Assembly (NCBI GenBank): GCA_043760535.1
Contig: JAYUOV010000142.1
Coordinates: 1-40,416 of the forward strand
Source: JAZKFT01 sp043760535
GTDB lineage: Bacteria > Bacteroidota > Bacteroidia > Chitinophagales > Chitinophagaceae
Direction of reading: 5' to 3'
DNA length: 40,416 nt
Position 1 is the first letter of the stretch. Every line of letters starts with the position of its first letter. The translations under genes and the position numbers were made by a program. Below the pieces are notes generated by a model, which did not search any database, was not told where the DNA came from, and saw only the letters and a list, made by a program, of their open reading frames with translations. Of this stretch, positions 33,253 to 40,416 are shown piece by piece.

Positions 33253-36200
33253 TTACTTTAATAAGGTTACACTACCCTGTTGCACCCGGCTTATACCAAG
33301 TATATCTTTGCCTTTTACTATCCAGTAATAAGTGCCTGCTGGCATCGGTTTATTGCTATTGCTGTTGCCATTCCATGGTTTATTAAAGTCGGTGGTTTTG
33401 TATATTAGTTTTCCATATCGGTCAAAAATGATGACCTCCATTTGTAGTGGCACACCTTTGTAGCGGATGGTAAATACATCATTAATGCCATCGCCATTGG
33501 GCGAAAATGCGTTGGGTATTTTTAATTCTAATGTATCGGCAATAATAATTTTTACAACGGCATCCGGTGTAACGCAACTGCCGCGGCTAAGCCTTACAAA
33601 ACCATTAAAATCATTTTGCATGTTTAAAAAAATAAACCTGCCGGTAATGTTTTCGCTTATAAGATTTTTGCCGGCATCCAGCAATTGGTATTTGCCACCA
33701 TAGCTATATGGCATAGCCAAACTAATAGCAGTATCGCTGCCCCGAAGTACATAAAATGATTTGTAATCTGGTGTGGGTAAATTAGCAGAAGCCAAAGCTA
33801 TTGGCACCTGATATACTGGCGAAGTACATCCCCAAACATCAAATACTTTTAAACTATAAATGCCTGCAGATAGGCCGGTAGCTCCGGCAAAAGAGCTAAC
33901 AAACCGCCCCATACTATCTGTAATAAGGTAGCCATAAGGCGATGTGCCACCCCGAATCATTATATTAGAAAACCGGCCATTTCTTAGGCCACAGGTATCG
34001 GCTTCTTTGTATAGCTCTCCAATATTTATTGTAACTTTTTTGGTTTGTATTGTGGTATCGGTAAAAATAATTTTACTGCAACCGTTGCTATCCGTAGCCA
34101 TCAGCCTATAAATGCCGGCATCTATATTGGTTAAAGTAGCAGAGCTACCAAGTACAAGCCCGGTAGCCGAAAGCCATGCTAGCTGATGAAAAGATGGATT
34201 GCTATTAAACTGGGTTATACTTACAAAGCCATTTGCCGAATCGCAACTGGCAGGTTGTTTATTCACAGTTACTACTTTTAAATTAATAAAAACGGTACTA
34301 TCTACTTGTAAATTAGCAGATGTACGGCTACACCCGAATGCATTTACAGCCAGCAGCCGATATATGCCCGCAGCAAGATTGGAAGCATTGATATTGGTAG
34401 CCACTGTGTCTCCCGTTTTTACATAAATCCAATAAAAATTAGTGGCATTGGTAGTGGTAACATTTGTAATAGCCCCAGTGTTTCTTCCACAACCAGAGGG
34501 CTTAATGATGGCTGCTGAAACATTGATACTTATTTTGCCATTATCGTTAATGGTGTACCACGGCGAGTATAACGTATCGCATGGCGAAGCATCTTTATAT
34601 TTTAGCCGATACCTTCCTGCGGGTACACCAGCCAGATTGGCATCTACACCCACAATTGTTCCCGCATCATTAACCCATAAAAAAGCACCTGCCGGGCCGG
34701 GCGTAATTATGGCAACACCTGTAATATTACCTCTGTTGTTACCACAAGTATCTTGGCTAATAATTGCCTGGCTAATATCCATTACCGGGCTGGGTTTTAG
34801 CGTTAAGGTGTATGGCCCGGCTTCTTTAAAGCAGGTGGCATCTATCAGCGAAATAATGCGTAGGGTATAAGTGCCTGCGGGTAGGTTAATGAGGTTTAAG
34901 GCATTGCCAAGCACATTGCCCAACTGGTTTTTCCACTCGTATTTTAGCGGGCCTGTGGGGCTGCGGCTTGTAGCAAGTTTAATACCTGTTATTTTGCCGG
35001 CATTGGGTTTGCATACATACGGATCTAGCACTTGGAGTAGGATGCTATCTATCTCAAAATTATATTCAGGTATGGTTATCAGGCTGGTTTGCAAGGTGCA
35101 ACCCAGTTGTAAATGCCTGGCCACCAACCTGTATTTGCCGCCCATTGCTACAAGATTGGTATCGCTGCCAAGGCGGCCGCCAGCTTCATTTTGCCATTCC
35201 CATTCCACATTTTTAAAAAATTTAATACCAAAAATTCGGCCTTCTCTTTCGCAGGTGCTGGGTGTAACCTGTAAGGCGCTGCTATCAAAAATAAAATTGT
35301 ACGGCACATAAAAAAGGCTGGTGGTTCCATCGCTGTTGGTGCTGGTAAATGATGTATTACAGTCCATTCGGCCATCGTATCTAAACTTTCCATTGGCATC
35401 ACATACCAGTGTAGTATCGTATGTTTTGCCGTTGTACATCTGGCTCAGGCATTGGTCGTTTCTAAACATTTCTATCTTACACCCTGCGCCGCTGCTGCCG
35501 GTAACCAAAAGTGGATATAGGCTATCTAATACTATAACAGGTACAGGTGCCGCCGGCCTCGAATGCAGGATGCCATTGATACTGCTACTGCCAGAACAGA
35601 TGATGCTATTTTTACTAATTGTAACATACTTGTTGCCAAAATTGGCCACCGCTCCCTGCGGAAATTTATCTATCAGGTTCTGCAGCACAATGGTGCCGCC
35701 GATAACGCCACTATCACAATTGCTTACTGCTATGCCTACGCCGGTGTGTGGCAGGGGCGGTGGCGGTGCAGCAGCACAGGTAAGTTCATTTTGTGTTATG
35801 GTAAAATTATTTTTTAAATTGGCTAGGGTAATGCCATTATTGTATTGGTTTATAATATTGCTCTGGATAACAACCGGATTATAACCAAAGCTATTCAATG
35901 GGTTAATGCCCACATTAATAGCCGTTTTGGCAATACTGCTTAAAGCTGGGTTAAAGCTCCCTGCCGGATTAAAAGTATTATAACCAATAAAAGAGGTAGA
36001 AACCACATCTCGGGGTAAGGTCTTTATTATTACCTGCAAACCTGTTATTACACTTTCAAAAGTATTGAATCCTGTGCCGGTTAATATATTGCCAATTATA
36101 AAATCTTTTATGCCATTGCAATAAATGCCAATGATGTTACCACTCTGGCCAAAGCCACTGCCACCAGTATTAATGCCCGCCTGTGGGCCAATATTGTTGT

Positions 36201-36789
36201 TGTAGATTTTTATACCAAAGCTTGGTGTTAAAGGTGGGCCTGGCCTTGCCAAAGGAATAGAATCTATGCGGATACCATAGTAATTGCCACTGATAACATT
36301 GCCCCCCTGTACCCGGCCAATTTCAATTTCGGATACATTTTGCATAAAAATGCCATCGCCGTAGGTGTTAAAACCGCTAATAGGGTTGGTAGGTATAAAG
36401 TTTACAATTGCCAAGCCATAAATGCCAACATTAGTGGCGTTAATAATAGTAAGCCCACGCCGTACCTGCGGATAAGAAACGCCACGAATAACAATTTTTG
36501 CATCGGTTAAATTACTCAGTTTTGGCCCCGGCTGGCTGGTGCCATCTATAATTACATTGCTGGTAATGTCGGGCAATTCACTATCCAGAATAATGATGCG
36601 GTTTGCCGCATTGTCTAGATTAAATTTAATGGTATCGGTAAATATTTGTCCGTTTCCGCTGCAGCGTTCAATGGCCGATCGCAATGAACCGGGACCATTA
36701 TCGGCATTATTGGTTACTAAAATAATATTCTGGCCTTTGGCCGAAAATAAAAAACCGAATAGCAGTAATATAGTTATTAATTTTTTCAA
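33253..36789 (-). CDS. Giant secreted protein with T9SS type B (gliding-associated) C-terminal domain
   Basis: A 1178-residue exported protein. The start is taken as TTG 36789, giving a proper signal peptide (MKKLITILLLFGFLFSAKG). Residues about 20-430 look like a right-handed beta-helix (GPGSLRSAIERCSGNGQ, IIDGTSQPG, ISGNYYGIRI). Then follow about seven SprB/Ig-like modules of about 95 residues sharing C...G-I-x-G/N..., a W-x-N/D-x-x-G-x-x-x-G strand, and AGTYxL/AGIYRL with a closing GC (LINLPAGTYTLRI, LAGVPAGRYRLKY, LAAGIYRLLAVNAFGC, IDAGIYRLMATDSNGC). The last 85 residues are the gliding-motility C-terminal domain: IPNAFSPNGDGINDVFTI, IFDRYGKLIYKT, GTYYWIV. This tail directs type IX secretion across the outer membrane and surface anchoring. 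Likely an adhesin or surface filament. Confidence 0.9.
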   Translation of the reverse strand: MKKLITILLLFGFLFSAKGQNIILVTNNADNGPGSLRSAIERCSGNGQIFTDTIKFNLDNAANRIIILDSELPDITSNVIIDGTSQPGPKLSNLTDAKIVIRGVSYPQVRRGLTIINATNVGIYGLAIVNFIPTNPISGFNTYGDGIFMQNVSEIEIGRVQGGNVISGNYYGIRIDSIPLARPGPPLTPSFGIKIYNNNIGPQAGINTGGSGFGQSGNIIGIYCNGIKDFIIGNILTGTGFNTFESVITGLQVIIKTLPRDVVSTSFIGYNTFNPAGSFNPALSSIAKTAINVGINPLNSFGYNPVVIQSNIINQYNNGITLANLKNNFTITQNELTCAAAPPPPLPHTGVGIAVSNCDSGVIGGTIVLQNLIDKFPQGAVANFGNKYVTISKNSIICSGSSSINGILHSRPAAPVPVIVLDSLYPLLVTGSSGAGCKIEMFRNDQCLSQMYNGKTYDTTLVCDANGKFRYDGRMDCNTSFTSTNSDGTTSLFYVPYNFIFDSSALQVTPSTCEREGRIFGIKFFKNVEWEWQNEAGGRLGSDTNLVAMGGKYRLVARHLQLGCTLQTSLITIPEYNFEIDSILLQVLDPYVCKPNAGKITGIKLATSRSPTGPLKYEWKNQLGNVLGNALNLINLPAGTYTLRIISLIDATCFKEAGPYTLTLKPSPVMDISQAIISQDTCGNNRGNITGVAIITPGPAGAFLWVNDAGTIVGVDANLAGVPAGRYRLKYKDASPCDTLYSPWYTINDNGKISINVSAAIIKPSGCGRNTGAITNVTTTNATNFYWIYVKTGDTVATNINASNLAAGIYRLLAVNAFGCSRTSANLQVDSTVFINLKVVTVNKQPASCDSANGFVSITQFNSNPSFHQLAWLSATGLVLGSSATLTNIDAGIYRLMATDSNGCSKIIFTDTTIQTKKVTINIGELYKEADTCGLRNGRFSNIMIRGGTSPYGYLITDSMGRFVSSFAGATGLSAGIYSLKVFDVWGCTSPVYQVPIALASANLPTPDYKSFYVLRGSDTAISLAMPYSYGGKYQLLDAGKNLISENITGRFIFLNMQNDFNGFVRLSRGSCVTPDAVVKIIIADTLELKIPNAFSPNGDGINDVFTIRYKGVPLQMEVIIFDRYGKLIYKTTDFNKPWNGNSNSNKPMPAGTYYWIVKGKDILGISRVQQGSVTLLK

Positions 36790-36923
36790 AACACTGTAAA
36801 GATAAAGCAAGCGGACGGTTGAACTTTTTAATACGGATATAAAAATTATGGCAAGTGCAGATTCGTTGCTTTTGCAGGCTTTTAGCTTCGTTATTTCATT
36901 TACCCATAGCCATTTTTTTACCA

Positions 36924-36955
36924 TAAAAAAAGTAGTAGCTATAATGGCTGCTACT
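36924..36955 (-). terminator. Intrinsic terminator upstream of the T9SS cargo gene
   Basis: GTAGTAGC (36932-36939) pairs with GCTGCTAC (36947-36954) with one G-T pair; on the minus strand a run of seven T follows. It would end transcripts from the decayed gene at 37030-37427. Confidence 0.6.
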
Positions 36956-37029
36956 GGTTGTTTTTTTGTATAAAAATTAAAATCAGCTTAATAAACATCA
37001 TATTGCCGAAATGGTATTTTGCCTATCTA

Positions 37030-37427
37030 TTATGGCTCTAAGGCAAAAGCTGCCGAAGCCGATCTGTTCAGGTAATCCAAATGCGAACTTCCGTTAATGG
37101 CTAGTGCATGTACATGCAGAAATTCTGCAAGGGCAGCTTTTTGTTGGGCTGCACAGCTTCTCAATACATTATTTGGGTGAAAGGTTTTTGTATATCTGCC
37201 GTTGGCATCGGATGCATAAAAATTAGCCCGGTTATTTACAAAGCCACTAGCATTGGTAATAGCCGGAACGCCATCATCGTAGCAAGTGCTTTTTGTATGG
37301 AGAAAGAAAACTCACCTAAACCATGTGGGTGATACGCTTTGAAACCAATTTCTATATTGGCTGCATTATTGCCATAGATTATAAAGCTACAGCAAGATGG
37401 TGATGAAGGGCACGCCATTAAGTGCAT
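37030..37427 (-). pseudogene. Decayed unknown gene (secreted-protein-like), frameshifted
   Basis: Reading leftwards from 37427 one frame gives IIYGNNAANIEIGFKAYHPH and GLGEFSFSIQK. Adding one A in the run of five A near 37296 moves into a frame that reads STCYDDGVPAITNASGFVNN, ANFYASDANGRYTKTFHPNN and LHVHALAINGSSHLDYL before TAA 37032-37030. Both parts have protein-like composition (alternating strands, Asn/Gly/Tyr-rich) and together resemble one beta-rich extracellular protein. I do not recognise the family. No start with signal peptide is visible. A terminator follows. Confidence 0.45.
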
Positions 37428-37770
37428 TAACTACCTGATAGAGAAAAGGCAAGAAAAAAATGAATAAACCTCCGATTTGCTTTAAAAAAATTGTGGATTA
37501 GCTTAATAATTTTTGAAACGGGGATGGGTGAGAAGCAAAAAATTCTCCTATTTAATGCTGCAATTATGGTCATTTACCTTGTTGGTATTATTATTTTACT
37601 CCCATTGGTTCTTCAATAATATTTCCAGTTACCTTCGAATAAAATTAGTTGCATAGCTAACTAATATTTTTTTAAGTTTCAAGTTCCAAGAAGCCATTAC
37701 TACGCTATTTACTCTTGGCCTGAAACTTGACTTTTGAACCCAGATTCTTGTCACTTGAACCTTATTTTTT
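37428..37770. other. Intergenic region before fadN
   Basis: No gene seen in 343 bp. It contains an imperfect hairpin (37674-37728) about 45 bp before the fadN start and is otherwise AT-rich. No clear TAnnTTTG promoter was found. Confidence 0.45.
37674..37728. repeat. Imperfect inverted repeat upstream of fadN
   Basis: AAGTTTCA...CCAAGA (from 37674) is complementary to TCTTGG...TGAAACTT (to 37728), leaving a roughly 20-base loop. Its location in the leader of fadN could allow mRNA folding, but it may be just an intergenic repeat. Confidence 0.45.
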
Positions 37771-40170
37771 ATGAACCGTTCCATTAAGAAAGTTGCCGTA
37801 TTAGGCAGTGGTGTTATGGGCAGCCGCATTGCCCTACATTTTGCCGGCATAGGTGTGCAGGTATTGCTGCTAGATATTGTACCAAAAGAACCCAACGAAG
37901 CCGAAGCTGCCAAAGGCTTAACGATAGATAAGCCTGTAGTACGTAACCGTATTGTGAATGAGGCACTTGCCACCGCTATAAAAAGCAATCCCAGTCCGGT
38001 GTTTACAAAAGAAGTAATTAAAAGGGTAAAGACCGGAAACTTTACCGACAACATGAAAGACATAGCCCAATGCGATTGGGTAATAGAAGTGGTGGTGGAA
38101 AGGCTAGATATTAAAAAGGTAGTGTACGAACAAGTGGAGCAATTTCGCAAACCAGGAACCTTAATTACTTCTAATACTTCGGGCATACCAATACACATGC
38201 TAAGCGAAGGCCGCAGCGAAGATTTTAAAAAGAATTTTTGCGGAACGCACTTCTTTAATCCGCCACGGTACCTGCGGCTGCTGGAGATAATTCCTACACC
38301 ATCTACCGATCCCGCCATTGTTGATTTCTTATTGCACTACGGTGATTTGTATTTGGGTAAAACAACCGTTTTGTGCAAAGACACACCGGCTTTTATAGCC
38401 AACCGTGTAGGCGTTTTTAGCATGATGGCGATTATGAACGTAATGGAAAAGCTGGGGCTGAACACCGATGAAATTGATGCACTAACCGGCCCGGTAATTG
38501 GTCGTCCTAAATCGGCCACGTTTCGCACTGCCGATGTGGTAGGCATAGATACTTTGGTAAAAGTGGCACAGGGTGTAGCGGCCAATTGCCCGGACGATGA
38601 GGCAAAGGAAATTTTCACTATCCCCACATGGCTGCAGAAGATGGTGGACAATAACTGGCTTGGCGATAAGAGTAAACAGGGCTTCTTTAAAATGGATAAA
38701 AGCCAGGGTAAAAAAGAAATACTTACCCTTAACCTGCAAACCTTTGAATACGCCGCCAAAACCAAACCAAAATTTGCGACGCTTGATACAGCCAAGCCAA
38801 TAGACGACCTTAAAACAAGGCTAAAAATGCTGGCCGCCGGTACCGATAAAGCCGGTGAATTTTACCGCCAGTTTCATTACCACCTGTTCTCCTACATTAG
38901 CTACCGCATACCCGAAATAAGCGACGAACTGTACCGGATAGATGATGGTATGATGGCAGGCTTTGGCTGGGAGATTGGCGCCTTTGAAACATGGGATGTG
39001 CTGGGTGTGTCCAAAACTACAGAAGCCATGCTGGCGGCAGGTTTTAAAGTAGCACCATGGGTTATTGATTTTATTGCCGCAGGTAATAAAACATTTTATA
39101 AAGTAGAAGCAGGTAAAAGACTGTATTACGATGTAGCCAGCAAAACATACATGCAAATGCCGGGTGGTGAAGCCTTTTTGATAATGAACCATAAGGCCGA
39201 CAAAATTGTATGGAAAAACAGCGATTGCACGGCCTACGATTTGGGAGATGATGTACTTGGCCTTCAATGGAATACGAAGATGAATACGATTGGTGGCGGT
39301 GTGCTGGACGGTATTCAAAAAGCGATAGCCAAAGCCGAAGAAAATTTTAAAGGATTGGTGATAGCCAACGATGGCCCCAACTTTAGCCTTGGAGCCAATG
39401 TGGGCATGATATTTATGTACGCTGCCGAGCAGGAATACGATGAACTGGATCTTGCCATTCGAATGTTTCAGAATGCAACTGGCAGAATCCGGTATTCATC
39501 CATACCGGTGGTGGTGGCGCCGCATGGTATGGCATTGGGTGGTGGCTGCGAAATAAGCCTTCATGCAGATAAAATACAGGCAGCAGCCGAAACTTATATT
39601 GGCCTGGTAGAACTTGGTGTGGGCCTGATACCCGGCGGTGGAGGCACCAAAGAATTTGCCATGAGAGCCGGCGACGAATACATGGACGGAGAGATAGAAA
39701 TAGAACCGTTAAAACGCCGGTTTATGAATATTGGCATGGCCAAAGTAGCCACAAGTGCCCACGAAGCATACGACCTGGGCATTATGCGTAAAGGCATAGA
39801 TGAGATTAGTATGAACATTAACCGCCGCATAGCTGATGCTAAAAAAAGTGCCTTGCAAATATGGAACGAAGGCTATACCATGCCTGTGCCAAGAACTGAT
39901 GTAAAAGTGCTTGGCCGTGGTGCGTTGGGTGCTTTATACGCTGGCCTCAATGGCATGAAGCTGGGCAATTACATAACAGAACACGATGAAAAAATAGCAA
40001 AGAAACTAGCCTACGTAATGTGCGGCGGCGACCTTAGCGAAGCAGCATTAGTAACCGAACAGTACCTGCTGGATATAGAACGGGAAGCCTTTCTTTCGCT
40101 ATGTGGCGAAAGAAAAACGCTGGAAAGAATACAAAGTGTTTTAAAGGGGGGGAAGCCGTTGAGGAATTAA
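37771..40170 (+). CDS. fadN: 3-hydroxyacyl-CoA dehydrogenase / enoyl-CoA hydratase (FadN type)
   Basis: A 799-residue two-domain beta-oxidation enzyme. N-terminal NAD-binding fold with VAVLGSGVMGSRIALHFA (about 8-25), then VIEVVVERLDIKK, SNTSGIPI, GTHFFNPPRYLRLLEIIP (catalytic His) and the helical C-domain CKDTPAFIANRVGVFSMM. The C-terminal half is a crotonase fold: NDGPNFSLGANVG, VVVAPHGMALGGGCEISLHA and VELGVGLIPGGGGTKEFA. The order dehydrogenase first, hydratase last, is the FadN arrangement, opposite to FadB. It hydrates enoyl-CoA and oxidises 3-hydroxyacyl-CoA. The thiolase partner (fadA type) usually downstream would lie beyond the window. A terminator follows the stop, so this gene may be transcribed alone. 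Confidence 0.95.
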   Translation: MNRSIKKVAVLGSGVMGSRIALHFAGIGVQVLLLDIVPKEPNEAEAAKGLTIDKPVVRNRIVNEALATAIKSNPSPVFTKEVIKRVKTGNFTDNMKDIAQCDWVIEVVVERLDIKKVVYEQVEQFRKPGTLITSNTSGIPIHMLSEGRSEDFKKNFCGTHFFNPPRYLRLLEIIPTPSTDPAIVDFLLHYGDLYLGKTTVLCKDTPAFIANRVGVFSMMAIMNVMEKLGLNTDEIDALTGPVIGRPKSATFRTADVVGIDTLVKVAQGVAANCPDDEAKEIFTIPTWLQKMVDNNWLGDKSKQGFFKMDKSQGKKEILTLNLQTFEYAAKTKPKFATLDTAKPIDDLKTRLKMLAAGTDKAGEFYRQFHYHLFSYISYRIPEISDELYRIDDGMMAGFGWEIGAFETWDVLGVSKTTEAMLAAGFKVAPWVIDFIAAGNKTFYKVEAGKRLYYDVASKTYMQMPGGEAFLIMNHKADKIVWKNSDCTAYDLGDDVLGLQWNTKMNTIGGGVLDGIQKAIAKAEENFKGLVIANDGPNFSLGANVGMIFMYAAEQEYDELDLAIRMFQNATGRIRYSSIPVVVAPHGMALGGGCEISLHADKIQAAAETYIGLVELGVGLIPGGGGTKEFAMRAGDEYMDGEIEIEPLKRRFMNIGMAKVATSAHEAYDLGIMRKGIDEISMNINRRIADAKKSALQIWNEGYTMPVPRTDVKVLGRGALGALYAGLNGMKLGNYITEHDEKIAKKLAYVMCGGDLSEAALVTEQYLLDIEREAFLSLCGERKTLERIQSVLKGGKPLRN

Positions 40171-40189
40171 AAAGGGAAAAGAAAAATTT

Positions 40190-40223
40190 AAAAGCCTGAT
40201 ATAGAAATTATATTGGGCTTTTT
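40190..40223 (+). terminator. Intrinsic terminator after fadN
   Basis: AAAAGCC (40190-40196) pairs with GGCTTTT (40216-40222), with TGATATA/TATATTG-like pairing inside, followed by T-rich sequence. It lies 20 bp after the fadN stop. Confidence 0.8.
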
Positions 40224-40260
40224 AATTTAGAGCATTTTAAAACCCCAAAATTTCGTTTGG

Positions 40261-40416
40261 TTCAGAACTCCTTACTCTTCGCAGTTTTGATTGCGTAGTT
40301 TTTCTTTTTTTGCCTGCTCCGCCTGCCCCAATGAATATCGGTGGATTATTTCGGTGGAACCCAGCGAAAGCCGTGCCCTGATGGAGCGACATTGGCGAAC
40401 GTTGTAAATCCCGTAG
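40261..40416. mobile_element. Second copy of the MITE-like element (cut by the window end)
   Basis: It begins TCAGAACTCCTTAC at 40262 and matches 28575-28685 almost base for base (TTTTGATTGCGTAGTTTTTC; GCGAAAGCCGTGCCCTGATG), except for about 46 extra bases at 40312-40358 that the first copy lacks. The right end lies outside the window. Confidence 0.85.

Noticed and set aside
34199..35884. Long plus-strand frames opposite the T9SS cargo gene
   Set aside because: They mirror the repetitive coding strand and lack protein-like features; the minus strand carries the signal peptide, modules and sorting domain.

Overview
The window looks like a chromosome segment of a Bacteroidota bacterium, most likely Sphingobacteriia/Chitinophagaceae-like. 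The lineage hints are a giant secreted protein with a type IX secretion (type B, gliding-associated) C-terminal domain, a transketolase C-terminal subunit encoded as a separate protein, the rsfS-ftsH gene pair, a ctaB-cox subunit III pair, TAnnTTTG-type promoter elements, frequent TTG starts, and no convincing Shine-Dalgarno sites. The family-level placement is an inference from gene style, not from a search.

Region A (1-8670) is a decayed accessory island on the 3' side of a tRNA-Asn gene. It holds the 3' end of a frameshifted IS30-type transposase, a very large DUF1998-type DEAD/DEAH helicase broken by three in-frame TAA codons and one poly-A frameshift, the C-terminal part of an AbiEii-type nucleotidyltransferase 11 bp upstream of that helicase, an IS1380-family element with one in-frame TAA that cuts the AbiEii gene, a short excisionase-like HTH protein, a helically phased array of GACGTTTTAGGAAC repeats, and a perfect 18-bp inverted repeat close to the tRNA. 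This reads as the wreck of a two-gene nucleotidyltransferase-helicase defence module.

Region B (8670-21372) is mostly housekeeping: tRNA-Asn, a Rieske ferredoxin, hflX, a secreted PepSY-like protein, an M1-type metallopeptidase, a small membrane-protein operon (one member apparently split by an in-frame TGA), a glutaryl-CoA-dehydrogenase-like enzyme, a LysM/glucosaminidase cell-wall hydrolase, an O-methyltransferase, an FNR-type flavoreductase, a YfcE-like phosphoesterase and homogentisate dioxygenase.

Region C (21500-29200) mixes intact genes (cytochrome oxidase subunit III and heme O synthase, transketolase C-subunit, a TPR protein) with two zones of gene decay. The first is the 3' third of a type III restriction R subunit (21501-22462). 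The second (27.8-29.2 kb) is a hemF remnant next to an ISAs1-family transposase remnant, which is itself interrupted by a 202-bp non-autonomous element with perfect 16-bp terminal inverted repeats and a 3-bp target duplication. A second copy of that element runs off the right edge of the window.

Region D (29250-40416) contains ftsH and rsfS, divergent birA, a small HExxH protein directly behind the 1178-residue T9SS cargo gene, a decayed unknown gene, and a fadN-type bifunctional beta-oxidation protein. hmgA, fadN and gcdH suggest aromatic amino acid, lysine/tryptophan and fatty acid breakdown to acetyl-CoA, with ctaB/coxC feeding aerobic respiration.

Recurring oddities: all eight in-frame premature stops in the clearly dead genes are TAA, and several low-complexity tandem repeats lie exactly on or beside the start or stop codons of intact genes.
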